From Parvibaculum sp. (lineage in GTDB: Bacteria > Pseudomonadota > Alphaproteobacteria > Parvibaculales > Parvibaculaceae), in assembly GCF_019635935.1 (NCBI RefSeq), contig NZ_JAHBYN010000001.1, positions 372,001 through 436,000 of the forward strand: 64,000 nt of DNA, read 5' to 3'. A program made the translations under genes and the position numbers. Below the pieces are notes generated by a model, which worked only from the letters and a program-made list of their open reading frames with translations, had not been told where the DNA came from and made no database searches. Positions 11,133 to 20,111 of the stretch are shown in pieces. Each line of letters starts with the position of its first letter. The first letter of the stretch is position 1.

Positions 11133-11396
11133 TTACTCTTTCTTCTTAACCGCCGACTTTCCGAGACTCAGCATCCGCGCCTCTTCCGCCGCCACGCCGA
11201 CGAGATAGGCGAGGAATTCGAACCCCCGCGCCATCGCCATGCGCCGCGCCGCAATCGTCAGGTCGAGAAGATAGGCCGCAATCTCGGCATCCTCCGCATT
11301 TTCCAGCGGTTCCGGGCGCACCGCCGCCTTCGTCTGGAGGCCCTCATCTCGCGCTACCCGCGAGAATCCAGCCGTTTCCACATGCATGACACTCAT
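11133..11396 (-). CDS. Small conserved hypothetical protein
   Basis: An 87-residue protein I cannot name. The C-terminal half is a predicted amphipathic helix pair (EIAAYLLDLTIAARRMAMAR, then FLAYLVGVAAEEAR) ending in a basic KKKE tail. It resembles short helical proteins seen in other Alphaproteobacteria, but that is an impression only. I chose the ATG at 11396 because GGAGG lies six bases upstream; two in-frame ATGs lie just before it. It converges on dprA with a 13-base gap. Confidence 0.6.
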   Translation of the reverse strand: MSVMHVETAGFSRVARDEGLQTKAAVRPEPLENAEDAEIAAYLLDLTIAARRMAMARGFEFLAYLVGVAAEEARMLSLGKSAVKKKE

Positions 11397-11575
11397 CCGC
11401 ATCCTCCGCATCCTTACCCCGCGCGATGCTCTGACAAGGCACCGTTCAGGACTAACGATCTAGACCCTTAGACTATATCAATTCATCGTATCGGGGGTTG
11501 GCGAACCTGCCCGACAAGGTCCAATCCGGTCCGACTGCGCTGCGGCATCGATTTTTCCAAGGATTTCCGCCGGAT

Positions 11576-11604
11576 TTGACAGTCTCTGCCCTTTTCACCA
11601 TGTT
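11576..11604 (+). promoter_or_regulatory. Candidate promoter in the 341-bp topA upstream region
   Basis: The 11397-11737 stretch has no gene that I can support. It contains TTGACA at 11576-11581, and 17 bases later a weak CATGTT -10 candidate. The region should carry promoters for topA (plus) and for the small minus-strand gene. This is a visual match only. Confidence 0.3.
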
Positions 11605-11737
11605 CACCCGGCGGCTGAAGGCAGCCGGATGCAGCGGCGGCCTCCGGTTTCTCACGGCATATCGGCGACCGGATCGCCCGCGCGCTGATGGCGCCCGGAG
11701 ACGGCAGGCCACAATATAAAGAGAGTTCGAGCGTTCG

Positions 11738-14422
11738 ATGGACGTCGTCATTGTCGAGTCGCCGGCCAAGGCGAAAACGATCAACAAGTACCTCGGCAAG
11801 GGCTACAAGGTCCTGGCCTCCTACGGCCATGTCCGCGACCTGCCCTCCAAGGACGGCTCGGTCCTGCCGGACGAAGACTTCACCATGGCCTGGGACGTCG
11901 ACGCCAAATCCCAGAAGCGCCTCAACGAAATTGCCGCCGCCGTCAAAGGCGCCGACCGCCTGATCCTCGCCACCGACCCGGATCGCGAGGGCGAGGCGAT
12001 TTCCTGGCATGTGCTGGAAGTTCTCAACAAAAAAAAGGTGTTGAAGGACGTCGAGATCCAGCGCGTCGTCTTCAACGCGATCACCAAGCAATCGGTCACC
12101 GAGGCGATGACGCATCCGCGCGGCCTCGACAAGGAGTTGATCGACGCCTATCTCGCGCGCCGCGCCCTCGACTATCTGGTCGGCTTCACGCTCTCGCCCG
12201 TCCTCTGGCGCAAGCTGCCGGGCTCGCGCTCGGCGGGCCGCGTGCAATCCGTTGCGCTGCGTCTCATCTGCGACCGCGAACTCGAAATCGAGGCCTTCCG
12301 CGCCCGCGAATACTGGACCGTCGAGACCGACATGAAGACCGGCTCGAACGCCGCCTTCGTCGCCCGCCTCGTCAATCTCGACGGCAAGAAGCTCGACAAG
12401 TTCGACATCCCGGACGAAAAATCCGCGCGAGAAATCGAAGCGCGCATCAAGGCCTCGCGCTTCTCCGTCAAGTCGGTCGAGAGCAAGCCGGCACGCCGTC
12501 ACCCGAACCCGCCCTTCACCACCTCGACCCTGCAGCAGGAAGCCTCGCGCAAGCTCGGCTTCTCGGCGAGCCGCACCATGCAGGTCGCGCAGCGCCTCTA
12601 TGAAGGCGTCGAGATCGACGGCGAAACGACCGGCCTCATCACCTACATGCGAACCGACGGTGTGCAGATCGCGCCGGAAGCGATCGCCCAGGCGCGCACC
12701 GTCATCAACAACGAGTTCGGCGAGGCCTATCTGCCGGACGCGCCGCGCGTCTACACGACCAAGGCGAAGAACGCACAGGAAGCGCACGAAGCGATCCGCC
12801 CGACAGACCTCGCCCGCTTGCCGAAACACGTTGCCGCCCGCCTCGAAGACGATCAGCGCCGCCTCTACGAACTGGTCTGGAACCGCACCGTCGCCAGCCA
12901 GATGGAAAGCGTGCAGCTCGAACGCACCACCATCGAGATCGAGGCCGACGACGCACCCATCGGCCTGCGTGCCACCGGCTCCGTCATCGTCTTCGACGGC
13001 TTCCTGCGTCTCTATCAGGAAGGCCGCGACGAGCCGGAGGAAGGCGAGGATGGCGGCCGCCTGCCAAAAGTCGCGCGCGGCGACAAGCTCGGCCTCGACA
13101 AGGTGCGGCCCGAACAGCATTTCACCGAACCGCCGCCTCGCTTCACCGAAGCGACGCTCGTGAAGCGCATGGAAGAACTCGGCATCGGCCGCCCCTCCAC
13201 CTACGCCTCGACGCTGCAGACCTTGCGCGACCGCGAATATGTCCACATGGACAAGAACCGTTTCGTGCCGCACGACAAGGGCCGCCTCGTCACCGCCTTC
13301 CTCGAAAACTTCTTCACCCGCTACGTCGAATACGATTTCACCGCGGCGCTGGAGGAAAAACTCGACAAGGTCTCGGCCGGCGAACTCGACTGGAAGGATC
13401 TGCTGCGCGAATTCTGGAAGGAATTCACCGTCGACGTCGCCCAGGCGCTCGAACTGCGCATCACCGAAGTGCTCGACCGCCTCAACGAAGTGCTGGCACC
13501 GCATGTCTTCCCCGAAAAGGAAGACGGCTCCGACCCGCGCAAATGCCCGGCCTGCGCCGACGGCCGCATCTCGCTGAAGGTCGGCCGCTTCGGCGCCTTT
13601 GTCGGCTGCTCGAACTATCCCGAATGCCGCTTCACGCGCCAGTTGACGGTCGGCGCCGACGGCGAGGAACAGTCCGGCGACCGCGTGCTCGGCACCGACC
13701 CCGAAACCAATGCCGAGATTTCGCTGAAGACCGGCCGCTTCGGTCCTTACGTCGAACGCGCGCCGCTCAGTCCCGACGAAAAGCCAAAGCGCAGCGGCCT
13801 GCCCGCCAAAATGTCGGCCGCCGATGTCGATCTCGAAAAGGCGTTGCGCCTGCTGACGCTGCCGCGCGAGGTCGGCATTCATCCCGAAACCGGCAAGAAG
13901 ATCACCGCCGGCCTCGGCCGCTTCGGACCTTTCGTCCTGCACGACGGCACCTACGCCAACCTGAAAGACCCCGAGGAACTCTTCGACATCGGCCTCAACC
14001 GTGCGATCGCCGTCCTCGCCGAGAAAATCATTCGCGCCGAAGAGCGCGCCGGCAAGGTGCTGAAGGAACTGGGCGAGCATCCTGAAACCGGCAAACCGGT
14101 GCAGGTCCGCGAAGGCAAGTACGGGCCTTACGTCAAACACGCCTCCACCAACGCGACGCTGCCGAAATCGGGCGACCCGATGGCGGTGACGCTCGAAGAA
14201 GCGCTCGCGCTCGTCGCCGAACGCGAAACAAAAAGCGGCAAGAAGAAACCGGCGAAGAAAGCCGCCGCCAAAAAATCCGGCGGCGAAAGCAAGCCCGCGA
14301 AAAAAGCCGCCGCGAAAAAACCTGCCACGAAAAAGAAACCCGCGGCAAAGAAGAAAACGCCCGCGAAGAAGCCCGCCTCGAAATCGAAGAGCGCCGCTAA
14401 AATCGCAGAACCGGCGGATTGA
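11738..14422 (+). CDS. topA: DNA topoisomerase I (type IA)
   Basis: Type IA topoisomerase that relaxes negative supercoils through a 5'-phosphotyrosine intermediate; 894 residues. Toprim domain at the N-terminus (VIVESPAKAKTINKYLGKGY; acidic ATDPDREGEAISWH about 79-92); active-site tyrosine in GLITYMRTDG (about 302). A four-cysteine zinc module follows (CPACADG... GCSNYPEC, about 604-630), then further topo_C_Rpt-like repeats (KTGRFGPYVE, GLGRFGPFV, REGKYGPYVK). The last ~65 residues are a Lys/Ala/Pro-rich tail, probably for DNA or RNA polymerase contacts. Its stop overlaps a possible TTG start of rnr. Confidence 0.97.
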   Translation: MDVVIVESPAKAKTINKYLGKGYKVLASYGHVRDLPSKDGSVLPDEDFTMAWDVDAKSQKRLNEIAAAVKGADRLILATDPDREGEAISWHVLEVLNKKKVLKDVEIQRVVFNAITKQSVTEAMTHPRGLDKELIDAYLARRALDYLVGFTLSPVLWRKLPGSRSAGRVQSVALRLICDRELEIEAFRAREYWTVETDMKTGSNAAFVARLVNLDGKKLDKFDIPDEKSAREIEARIKASRFSVKSVESKPARRHPNPPFTTSTLQQEASRKLGFSASRTMQVAQRLYEGVEIDGETTGLITYMRTDGVQIAPEAIAQARTVINNEFGEAYLPDAPRVYTTKAKNAQEAHEAIRPTDLARLPKHVAARLEDDQRRLYELVWNRTVASQMESVQLERTTIEIEADDAPIGLRATGSVIVFDGFLRLYQEGRDEPEEGEDGGRLPKVARGDKLGLDKVRPEQHFTEPPPRFTEATLVKRMEELGIGRPSTYASTLQTLRDREYVHMDKNRFVPHDKGRLVTAFLENFFTRYVEYDFTAALEEKLDKVSAGELDWKDLLREFWKEFTVDVAQALELRITEVLDRLNEVLAPHVFPEKEDGSDPRKCPACADGRISLKVGRFGAFVGCSNYPECRFTRQLTVGADGEEQSGDRVLGTDPETNAEISLKTGRFGPYVERAPLSPDEKPKRSGLPAKMSAADVDLEKALRLLTLPREVGIHPETGKKITAGLGRFGPFVLHDGTYANLKDPEELFDIGLNRAIAVLAEKIIRAEERAGKVLKELGEHPETGKPVQVREGKYGPYVKHASTNATLPKSGDPMAVTLEEALALVAERETKSGKKKPAKKAAAKKSGGESKPAKKAAAKKPATKKKPAAKKKTPAKKPASKSKSAAKIAEPAD

Positions 14423-14424
14423 CA

Positions 14425-16755
14425 TTGGCCGAGCGCAGCAAGCCGAAAAAATCCGGGGCCGGAAAGAAAAGAAAATCCGGCGGCCACCTCCCCTCGCGCG
14501 ACGACATCCTGAAATTTATCGCCGAAAACGGCGGCAAGCTCGGCAAGCGCGAGATCGGCCGGGCCTTCGGCATCAAGGGCGATGACCGCCTGCCCTTCAA
14601 GCAATTGCTGAAGGAGCTGAAGGACGAAGGCCTGATCGCAAAGGACGAAACGAAAAGCCTGCGCCGCGTCGGCGAATTGCCGCCCGTCACCGTCATCGAA
14701 ATCACCCACACCGACATCGATGGTGACCTGATCGCCCGCCCGGTCTCATGGCCCGGCGAAACGCCACCGCCGCAAATCGTCGTCACACCCGACATGAAGC
14801 GCCGCGGCAAACACGAAACCGTCGACGAGCCACCGGCCGGCGTCGGCGACCGCGTGCTGGCGCGCATCGAAAAGACCGACGACGAAACATGGCCCTTCGA
14901 GGCGCGCGTCATCCGCCGCGTCGGCAAGGGCGCCGAACGCATCATGGGTCTCTTTCGCCGCGCGAAGGGCGCGAAAGTGGCGCGCCTGATCCCCGTCGAC
15001 AAGAAAGTCCGCGTCGAATTCGAGATCGGCCTCGACGACGCACAAGGCGCCGAGGACGGAAACCTGGTGCTCGCCGAAACCATCCCCGGCAAGCGTTACG
15101 GCACGCCGCGCGCCCGCGTCCGCGAGGTCTTCGGCGACAGCGCCGATCCGCGCTCGATCAGCCTGATCGCCATTCACACGCACGGCATCCCCGATGCCTT
15201 TCCCGACGATGTGATAGCCGAGGCCGAGGCGGCGAAGCATCACGGCCTCAAGGGCCGCACCGATCTGCGCGACATCCCCCTCATCACCATCGACCCGCCG
15301 GACGCGCGCGACCATGACGACGCGGTCTGGGCGGCGCCCGACGACGATCCGAAAAACGAAGGCGGCGTCGTCGCCATCGTCGCCATTGCCGATGTCGCGG
15401 CCTATGTGAAGCCCGGCTCGCCGATGGACCGCGAGGCGCGCAAACGCGGCAACTCGACCTATTTCCCGGATCGCGTCGTGCCGATGCTGCCCGAACGCAT
15501 TTCCAACGATCTCTGCTCGCTGGTCGATGGCGAGGATCGCGCCTGCTTCGCGGTGCGCATGGTCTTCGATCGCAACGGCCAGAAGCGCGGCCACGAATTC
15601 ATCCGTGGTCTGATGCGCTCGGCCGCGAGCCTCAGCTACAAACAGGTCCAGCAGGCGATCGACGGCCGCCCCGACGACGTCGCGGGCCCGCTGCTCGAGC
15701 CTGTGCTGAAACCGCTCTGGGCCGCCTACCGCATTCTGGCGAAAGCGCGCGAGGCGCGCGGGCCCCTCGACCTCGACATGCCCGAATACAAGATCGACAT
15801 CGACGCCGAAGGCCGCATCGGCGCGATCCGCATCGGCGAAAAACATGAATCGATGAAACTCATCGAGGAGTTCATGATCCAGGCCAATGTCTGCGCCGCC
15901 GAAAGCGCCGAGGCGAAGCGCCGCTCGGTCATCTACCGCATCCATGACGCGCCGACGCGCGAAAAGCTGGTTGCGCTTGCCGAATTCCTGGCGACGCTCA
16001 ATCTCAGTTTCGCGAAAGGCGAAACGGTCCGCCCGGCGAATTTCAATCGCATCCTGAAATCGGTCGACGGCACCGAGCACGACCGCATGGTCTCCGACGT
16101 TATTCTCCGCTCGCAGGCGCAAGCCGTTTATTCGCCCGACAATATCGGCCACTTCGGCCTCAACCTGCGCCGCTACGCGCATTTCACGTCGCCGATCCGC
16201 CGCTACGCCGATCTCACGGTCCATCGTGCGCTGGTCGCAAGCCTCGATTTCGGCAAAGACGGCCAGACCGACGACGAAGCCGCCGGCCTCGTTGAAATCG
16301 CCGAACACATCTCGATGACCGAGCGCCGCTCGATGCTGGCCGAGCGCGACTCGAAGGACCGCTTCATCGCCGCCTTCCTCGAAGCGCGCATCGGCGCCGA
16401 GTTCCGCGGCCGCGTCGCCGGCGTCACGCGCTTCGGCCTGTTCGTCAAACTCGATGAAACCGGCGCCGACGGTTTCGTGCCGATCTCGACGCTCGGTGGC
16501 GATTTCTTCCACCATGACGAAATCCTGCACGCCCTCATCGGCGAACGCACAGGCCTCACCTATCGCCTCGGCGACGGCGTGCTGGTGCGCCTCGTCGAAG
16601 CCGTGCCGATCACCGGCGGCCTCCGCCTCGAGCTTCTCGAAGGCGGAAGCGAGGGCAAACCCGCCGGACGTGGCGGCAATCGCCGTCCGGCCCCCCGGCG
16701 CGGCCCGCCGCGCGGCAAGCCCGGTGCCGAACGCAAAGCCAAATCCCGCCGCTGA
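14425..16755 (+). CDS. rnr: Ribonuclease R
   Basis: 3'-5' exoribonuclease of the RNB family, active on structured RNA and in rRNA and mRNA turnover; about 776 residues. An N-terminal winged-helix region (FIAENGGKLGKREIGRAFGI) precedes cold-shock domains. The RNB catalytic block is DIPLITIDPPDARDHDDAVW, whose Asp residues bind the metals. HFTSPIRRYADLTVHR follows, then an S1 domain (FRGRVAGVTRFGLFVKLDETG) and a basic C-terminal tail. I favour TTG 14425, with GGCGGA six bases upstream; TTG 14419, overlapping the topA stop, is the alternative. Confidence 0.95.
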   Translation: MAERSKPKKSGAGKKRKSGGHLPSRDDILKFIAENGGKLGKREIGRAFGIKGDDRLPFKQLLKELKDEGLIAKDETKSLRRVGELPPVTVIEITHTDIDGDLIARPVSWPGETPPPQIVVTPDMKRRGKHETVDEPPAGVGDRVLARIEKTDDETWPFEARVIRRVGKGAERIMGLFRRAKGAKVARLIPVDKKVRVEFEIGLDDAQGAEDGNLVLAETIPGKRYGTPRARVREVFGDSADPRSISLIAIHTHGIPDAFPDDVIAEAEAAKHHGLKGRTDLRDIPLITIDPPDARDHDDAVWAAPDDDPKNEGGVVAIVAIADVAAYVKPGSPMDREARKRGNSTYFPDRVVPMLPERISNDLCSLVDGEDRACFAVRMVFDRNGQKRGHEFIRGLMRSAASLSYKQVQQAIDGRPDDVAGPLLEPVLKPLWAAYRILAKAREARGPLDLDMPEYKIDIDAEGRIGAIRIGEKHESMKLIEEFMIQANVCAAESAEAKRRSVIYRIHDAPTREKLVALAEFLATLNLSFAKGETVRPANFNRILKSVDGTEHDRMVSDVILRSQAQAVYSPDNIGHFGLNLRRYAHFTSPIRRYADLTVHRALVASLDFGKDGQTDDEAAGLVEIAEHISMTERRSMLAERDSKDRFIAAFLEARIGAEFRGRVAGVTRFGLFVKLDETGADGFVPISTLGGDFFHHDEILHALIGERTGLTYRLGDGVLVRLVEAVPITGGLRLELLEGGSEGKPAGRGGNRRPAPRRGPPRGKPGAERKAKSRR

Positions 16756-16896
16756 CTTGGGGCCCCGCGCCGCGCGGCAACCTGCCACATTTCATCTGGC
16801 GCCAAATCCGACCATTTTGCTGGGAGACGTTGCGGCAGCGGCCCGCCGTCCGGCTCTTTTGGCCGCTAGCCTTGTACGATCCGCAATGAGTACCCG

Positions 16897-17310
16897 ATGG
16901 ACATGACCGAACCCCGCATCTTCGAGGCAGCGGATGAAGCGCCCCGCCCGGCCTTCCCGGCGATCCGCCGCGGCTTCGCCATGCGCTGCCCGGCCTGCGG
17001 CCACGGCAATGTCTTTCGCCAGTTCCTGAAGATCGCCGACACATGCGGCCACTGCGGCGAGGAGCTACTCCATCACCGCGCCGACGATGCGCCGCCCTAT
17101 TTCACCATCATGATCGTCGGCCACATCGTCGTGCCGATGATGCTCTGGACGGAGCTGGCCTACCTGCCGCCCATCTGGGTCCATGCCGCGCTCTGGCCGG
17201 CCATGACGCTCGCGCTCTCGCTCTGGTTCCTGCCGCGTCTCAAGGGCGCCATTGTCGGCTGGCAATGGGCGCTGCGCATGCACGGCTTCGGCGGCGAAAC
17301 CGAAGACTGA
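16897..17310 (+). CDS. DUF983 family membrane protein
   Basis: A 137-residue DUF983 protein. A rubredoxin-like cysteine set, MRCPACGHGNVF and CGHCGEELLHH (about residues 29-59), is followed by two hydrophobic segments (IMIVGHIVVPMMLWTELAYL and HAALWPAMTLALSLWFLPRL). The function of the family is unknown. It lies 141 bases after rnr, as in several alphaproteobacterial genomes, and its stop is only six bases from the convergent desaturase stop. Confidence 0.85.
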   Translation: MDMTEPRIFEAADEAPRPAFPAIRRGFAMRCPACGHGNVFRQFLKIADTCGHCGEELLHHRADDAPPYFTIMIVGHIVVPMMLWTELAYLPPIWVHAALWPAMTLALSLWFLPRLKGAIVGWQWALRMHGFGGETED

Positions 17311-17316
17311 CCGCAA

Positions 17317-18381
17317 TCAGCTCCCGGTGCGCGCCTCGCGAAATGTCACGAGCCGCTTTTTCCCCTCGTCCCACAGCACCAGCCGCACGCAGCGCAAGCT
17401 GTCGAGTAGCGTCAGCCTTCCGATTTCGCGCAGGTCGGGATGGTCGCGCAACACGCGTGGCAGCCGGTACGACGGAATACGCGCGTGAAGATGATGGACG
17501 TGGTGAATGCCGATATTGGCGGTCAGCCAGCGCAGCGGCCACGGCAAATCGTAATAGGACGAGCCGCGCAGCGCCGCTTCGTGAAAATCCCAGCCGCCTT
17601 CTTCGCTCCAGAACGTGTCCTCGAACTGATGCTGCACATAGAACATCCAGACGCCGATCGACGACGCGATGACGACGATGGGCACATGCACCAGCAGGAA
17701 CGCCTTGATGCCGACAAGCCAGATCAGACCCGCCGCGATTGCCAGCATCGCCGCGTTGGTCACCTGCGTGCTGATCCAGGGCCGCCAGCCGCCGCGCATC
17801 ATGCCGATGGGCAACCGCTGCTCCAGCAGGAACAGATAGGCCGGCCCGATGCCGAACAGCACCAGCGGATGGCGGTAAAGGCGATACCGGAACTTCCCCC
17901 AGCGCGAAAGCGCCAGATACTCGCGCACCGTCAGCGTATCGACATCGCCAACGCCGCGCTTGTCGAGATTGCCGGCCGCCGAGTGATGGATCGCATGGTT
18001 GCGCCGCCACACGTCGTAGGGCGTCACCGTCAGCACGCCGATCGCGCGGCCGACCCAGTCGTTCATCCAGCGTCGCGGAAAAAACGAACCGTGCCCGCAA
18101 TCGTGCTGGATCGCGAACAGCCGCACCAGAAAGCCGGCAGCCGGTATCGCGATGGCGAGCGGCGCCCACCAATAGCCGAGCGAATAGGTGAACCAGGCGG
18201 CAAACCACAGCGCAACGAGCGGCAAGGCCGTGATCGCGAGCTCAATGGCGCCGCGCCCGTGGCTCGGTTCCCTGTAGCGGTTGAGAATTTGTATCCAGGT
18301 ACGTGCTGCGGCGGCGGGTGCGCCTGTGTTGTGCCCAATACTCAAATGCGCAAGACCCGTGCTGAACCCGGGCGGTCGCAT
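17317..18381 (-). CDS. Membrane fatty acid desaturase
   Basis: Integral membrane di-iron desaturase, 354 residues, expected to introduce a double bond into an acyl chain. All three histidine boxes are present: HDCGH (about 93-97), HAIHH (about 129-133) and HHVHH (about 295-299, followed by HARIPSYRLPRVL). Hydrophobic segments sit before box 1 and between boxes 2 and 3. The ATG at 18381 is my choice; the Shine-Dalgarno is weak, and the open frame further upstream belongs to the antisense of the NUDIX gene. Divergent from that gene across about 190 bp. Confidence 0.9.
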   Translation of the reverse strand: MRPPGFSTGLAHLSIGHNTGAPAAAARTWIQILNRYREPSHGRGAIELAITALPLVALWFAAWFTYSLGYWWAPLAIAIPAAGFLVRLFAIQHDCGHGSFFPRRWMNDWVGRAIGVLTVTPYDVWRRNHAIHHSAAGNLDKRGVGDVDTLTVREYLALSRWGKFRYRLYRHPLVLFGIGPAYLFLLEQRLPIGMMRGGWRPWISTQVTNAAMLAIAAGLIWLVGIKAFLLVHVPIVVIASSIGVWMFYVQHQFEDTFWSEEGGWDFHEAALRGSSYYDLPWPLRWLTANIGIHHVHHLHARIPSYRLPRVLRDHPDLREIGRLTLLDSLRCVRLVLWDEGKKRLVTFREARTGS

Positions 18382-18570
18382 CTGTAAGGGCGAACGGCGC
18401 GGGCGGTACAATGATGTGCGGGAATAGACCACACTTCCCCTACGATAGCGGCATATTTGTGTACTGCGCGTAAATAGCCGATAAAACGGCCTTTTCCGCC
18501 CTCTCTGGACAGTCTCCCCGCCCCCGGGCATCCTGCCCGCACAACGAAATTCGGGAATCGGAACGAAAAC

Positions 18571-19338
18571 ATGGCCGACGAACATCGGGGCGTCTTCGAC
18601 CCCAAAAAGTCGCGCGAGCAGGAATATCGCGAGACGACGCAAGGCCGTGCGGTACGTCCGCGCGACGCCTCGACACTCATCATCGTGCGTCGCGACGGTT
18701 CGGCGCCGCGCGTGCTGATGGGCCAGCGCCATGCCGATCACAAATTCATGCCCAACAAATTTGTCTTTCCCGGCGGCCGCGTCGATCCGGCCGACAGCCG
18801 CATTGCACCGGCTGAAGATCTGCGCGCGCCGGTTGCGCGCCGCCTGATGGCGCGCATGCGCGGCACCCCGACCGAACGCCGCGCCCGTGCGCTGGCGCTG
18901 GCGGCAATCCGCGAAACCTTCGAGGAAACCGGTCTCGTCATCGGCCAGCCCGTCGCCGCGCCCGCGCGCAGCAAACATCCCGACTGGAACGAATACTTCG
19001 CGCAAGGCGTCGCGCCGGCGCTCGGCTCGCTCGATTTCGTCGCCCGTGCCATCACCCCGCCCTACCGCACCCGCCGCTTCGACACGCGCTTCTTCATCGC
19101 CGATACCGAAGCGATCCAGGGCGATCCGCTGAAGGTCGCGGGCTCCGGCGAATTGCAGGGACTGCACTGGCTGACCCTCGCCGATGCGCGCGACCTCGAC
19201 CTGCCCAACATCACCCGCGTCGTTCTCGACGAAATCGACGAGCGCCTGCGTCTCGCAACGGCAGCGCAAAACGCGCGTGCCACCCCTTTCATCTATTTTC
19301 GCGGCGGCAACGCCATCCGCGACACCATCGGAGATTGA
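18571..19338 (+). CDS. NUDIX hydrolase (first of a tandem pair)
   Basis: NUDIX-superfamily hydrolase of 255 residues with an expanded box: FPGGRVDPAD (about 68-77) and then, after a roughly 30-residue insert, AAIRETFEETGLV (about 110-122). That layout is seen in NUDT19/CoA-diphosphatase-like members, so a nucleotide or acyl-CoA diphosphate is a plausible substrate; this is inference. The ATG at 18571 has GGAACG upstream. A diverged paralogue follows five bases after the stop. Confidence 0.88.
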   Translation: MADEHRGVFDPKKSREQEYRETTQGRAVRPRDASTLIIVRRDGSAPRVLMGQRHADHKFMPNKFVFPGGRVDPADSRIAPAEDLRAPVARRLMARMRGTPTERRARALALAAIRETFEETGLVIGQPVAAPARSKHPDWNEYFAQGVAPALGSLDFVARAITPPYRTRRFDTRFFIADTEAIQGDPLKVAGSGELQGLHWLTLADARDLDLPNITRVVLDEIDERLRLATAAQNARATPFIYFRGGNAIRDTIGD

Positions 19339-19343
19339 AGCCT

Positions 19344-20015
19344 GTGAATGTCGAAACGCCGCGCCCCCGCGCGATCCGTCCGCGCGACGCGGCCAGCCTC
19401 GTGCTGATCGACGACGCGGGCGGCGAACCGCGCATCCTGATGGGCCGCCGCCATGCCCGGATGAAATTCATCCCCGACGCCTTCGTATTTCCCGGCGGCA
19501 AGCTCGACGCCGGCGATCTTCTGGCGCGTCCCGCCACCGGCTTCTCCGGCGAGACCGCAAGGATGATGCAGAGCGCCGCCGCCGGCGCGAAGGCCGAGGC
19601 GCTCGCCATGGCCGCCATCCGCGAAACCTTCGAGGAAACCGGCCTCATCGTCGCGCGGTCCGGCCATGTCGGCGACACGGCAGGCGAAGGCTGGCAGCCT
19701 TTCCGCGAACGCGGGATCGCGCCGCGCCTCGACGTGCTCGATTTCGTTGCCCGCGCCATCACCCCGGCCTCAAGCCCGATCCGCTTCCATGCCCGCTTCT
19801 TTGCCGCCCCGGCATCGAGCGCCGAAGGCACGCTGCAAGGCAGCGGCGAACTCAGCGAACTCGACTGGTATCCGCTTTCCGATGCGCTGAAACTACCGGT
19901 GATCGACGTCACCGAATTCGTCCTGCGCGAGATCGGCCGCCGCCACCGCGAAGGCGCCCGCACCCGCATCCCGCTATACTCCTACCGCAACGACAAACCG
20001 ATCGTGCGGGCTTAA
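19344..20015 (+). CDS. NUDIX hydrolase (second of a tandem pair)
   Basis: Paralogue of the preceding gene, 223 residues. It shares IRPRDAASLVLI, ILMGRRHARMKFIPD, FVFPGGKLDAGD and AIRETFEETGLIVA with a shorter insert between the two halves of the NUDIX box. The C-terminus ends in a SYRNDKP motif like the FIYFRGGN end of its neighbour. I favour GTG 19344, with GGAG ten bases upstream, over TTG 19335, which has none. Substrate unknown; the tandem arrangement suggests an old duplication with divergence. Confidence 0.87.
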   Translation: MNVETPRPRAIRPRDAASLVLIDDAGGEPRILMGRRHARMKFIPDAFVFPGGKLDAGDLLARPATGFSGETARMMQSAAAGAKAEALAMAAIRETFEETGLIVARSGHVGDTAGEGWQPFRERGIAPRLDVLDFVARAITPASSPIRFHARFFAAPASSAEGTLQGSGELSELDWYPLSDALKLPVIDVTEFVLREIGRRHREGARTRIPLYSYRNDKPIVRA

Positions 20016-20032
20016 GGCTGCTCCATTTCTTC

Positions 20033-20086
20033 CACCCTCCCTTGGGGGAGGGTCAAATGGTCGAAGACCGTTTGGGGCGGGGGCGC
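20033..20086. repeat. Dispersed palindromic intergenic repeat, copy 1
   Basis: A GC-rich inverted repeat: CCCTCCC TTG GGGGAGGG, then TC.AA, a short middle, and an inverted ...TTTGGGGCGGGGG end. The same plan recurs at 29447-29512, so this is a REP-like family of the genome rather than a gene-specific signal. It lies between the second NUDIX gene and the MFS transporter. Confidence 0.6.
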
Positions 20087-20111
20087 TGAACATCGGCACA
20101 CAGAAGAATCC

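Noticed and set aside
11483..14425. 980-codon minus-strand open frame opposite topA
   Set aside because: It is the antisense of topA; length comes from high GC and codon bias. The translation is low-complexity and matches no family.
14746..16788. 680-codon minus-strand open frame opposite rnr
   Set aside because: Antisense of a clear ribonuclease R gene, with no start context and no recognisable domain.
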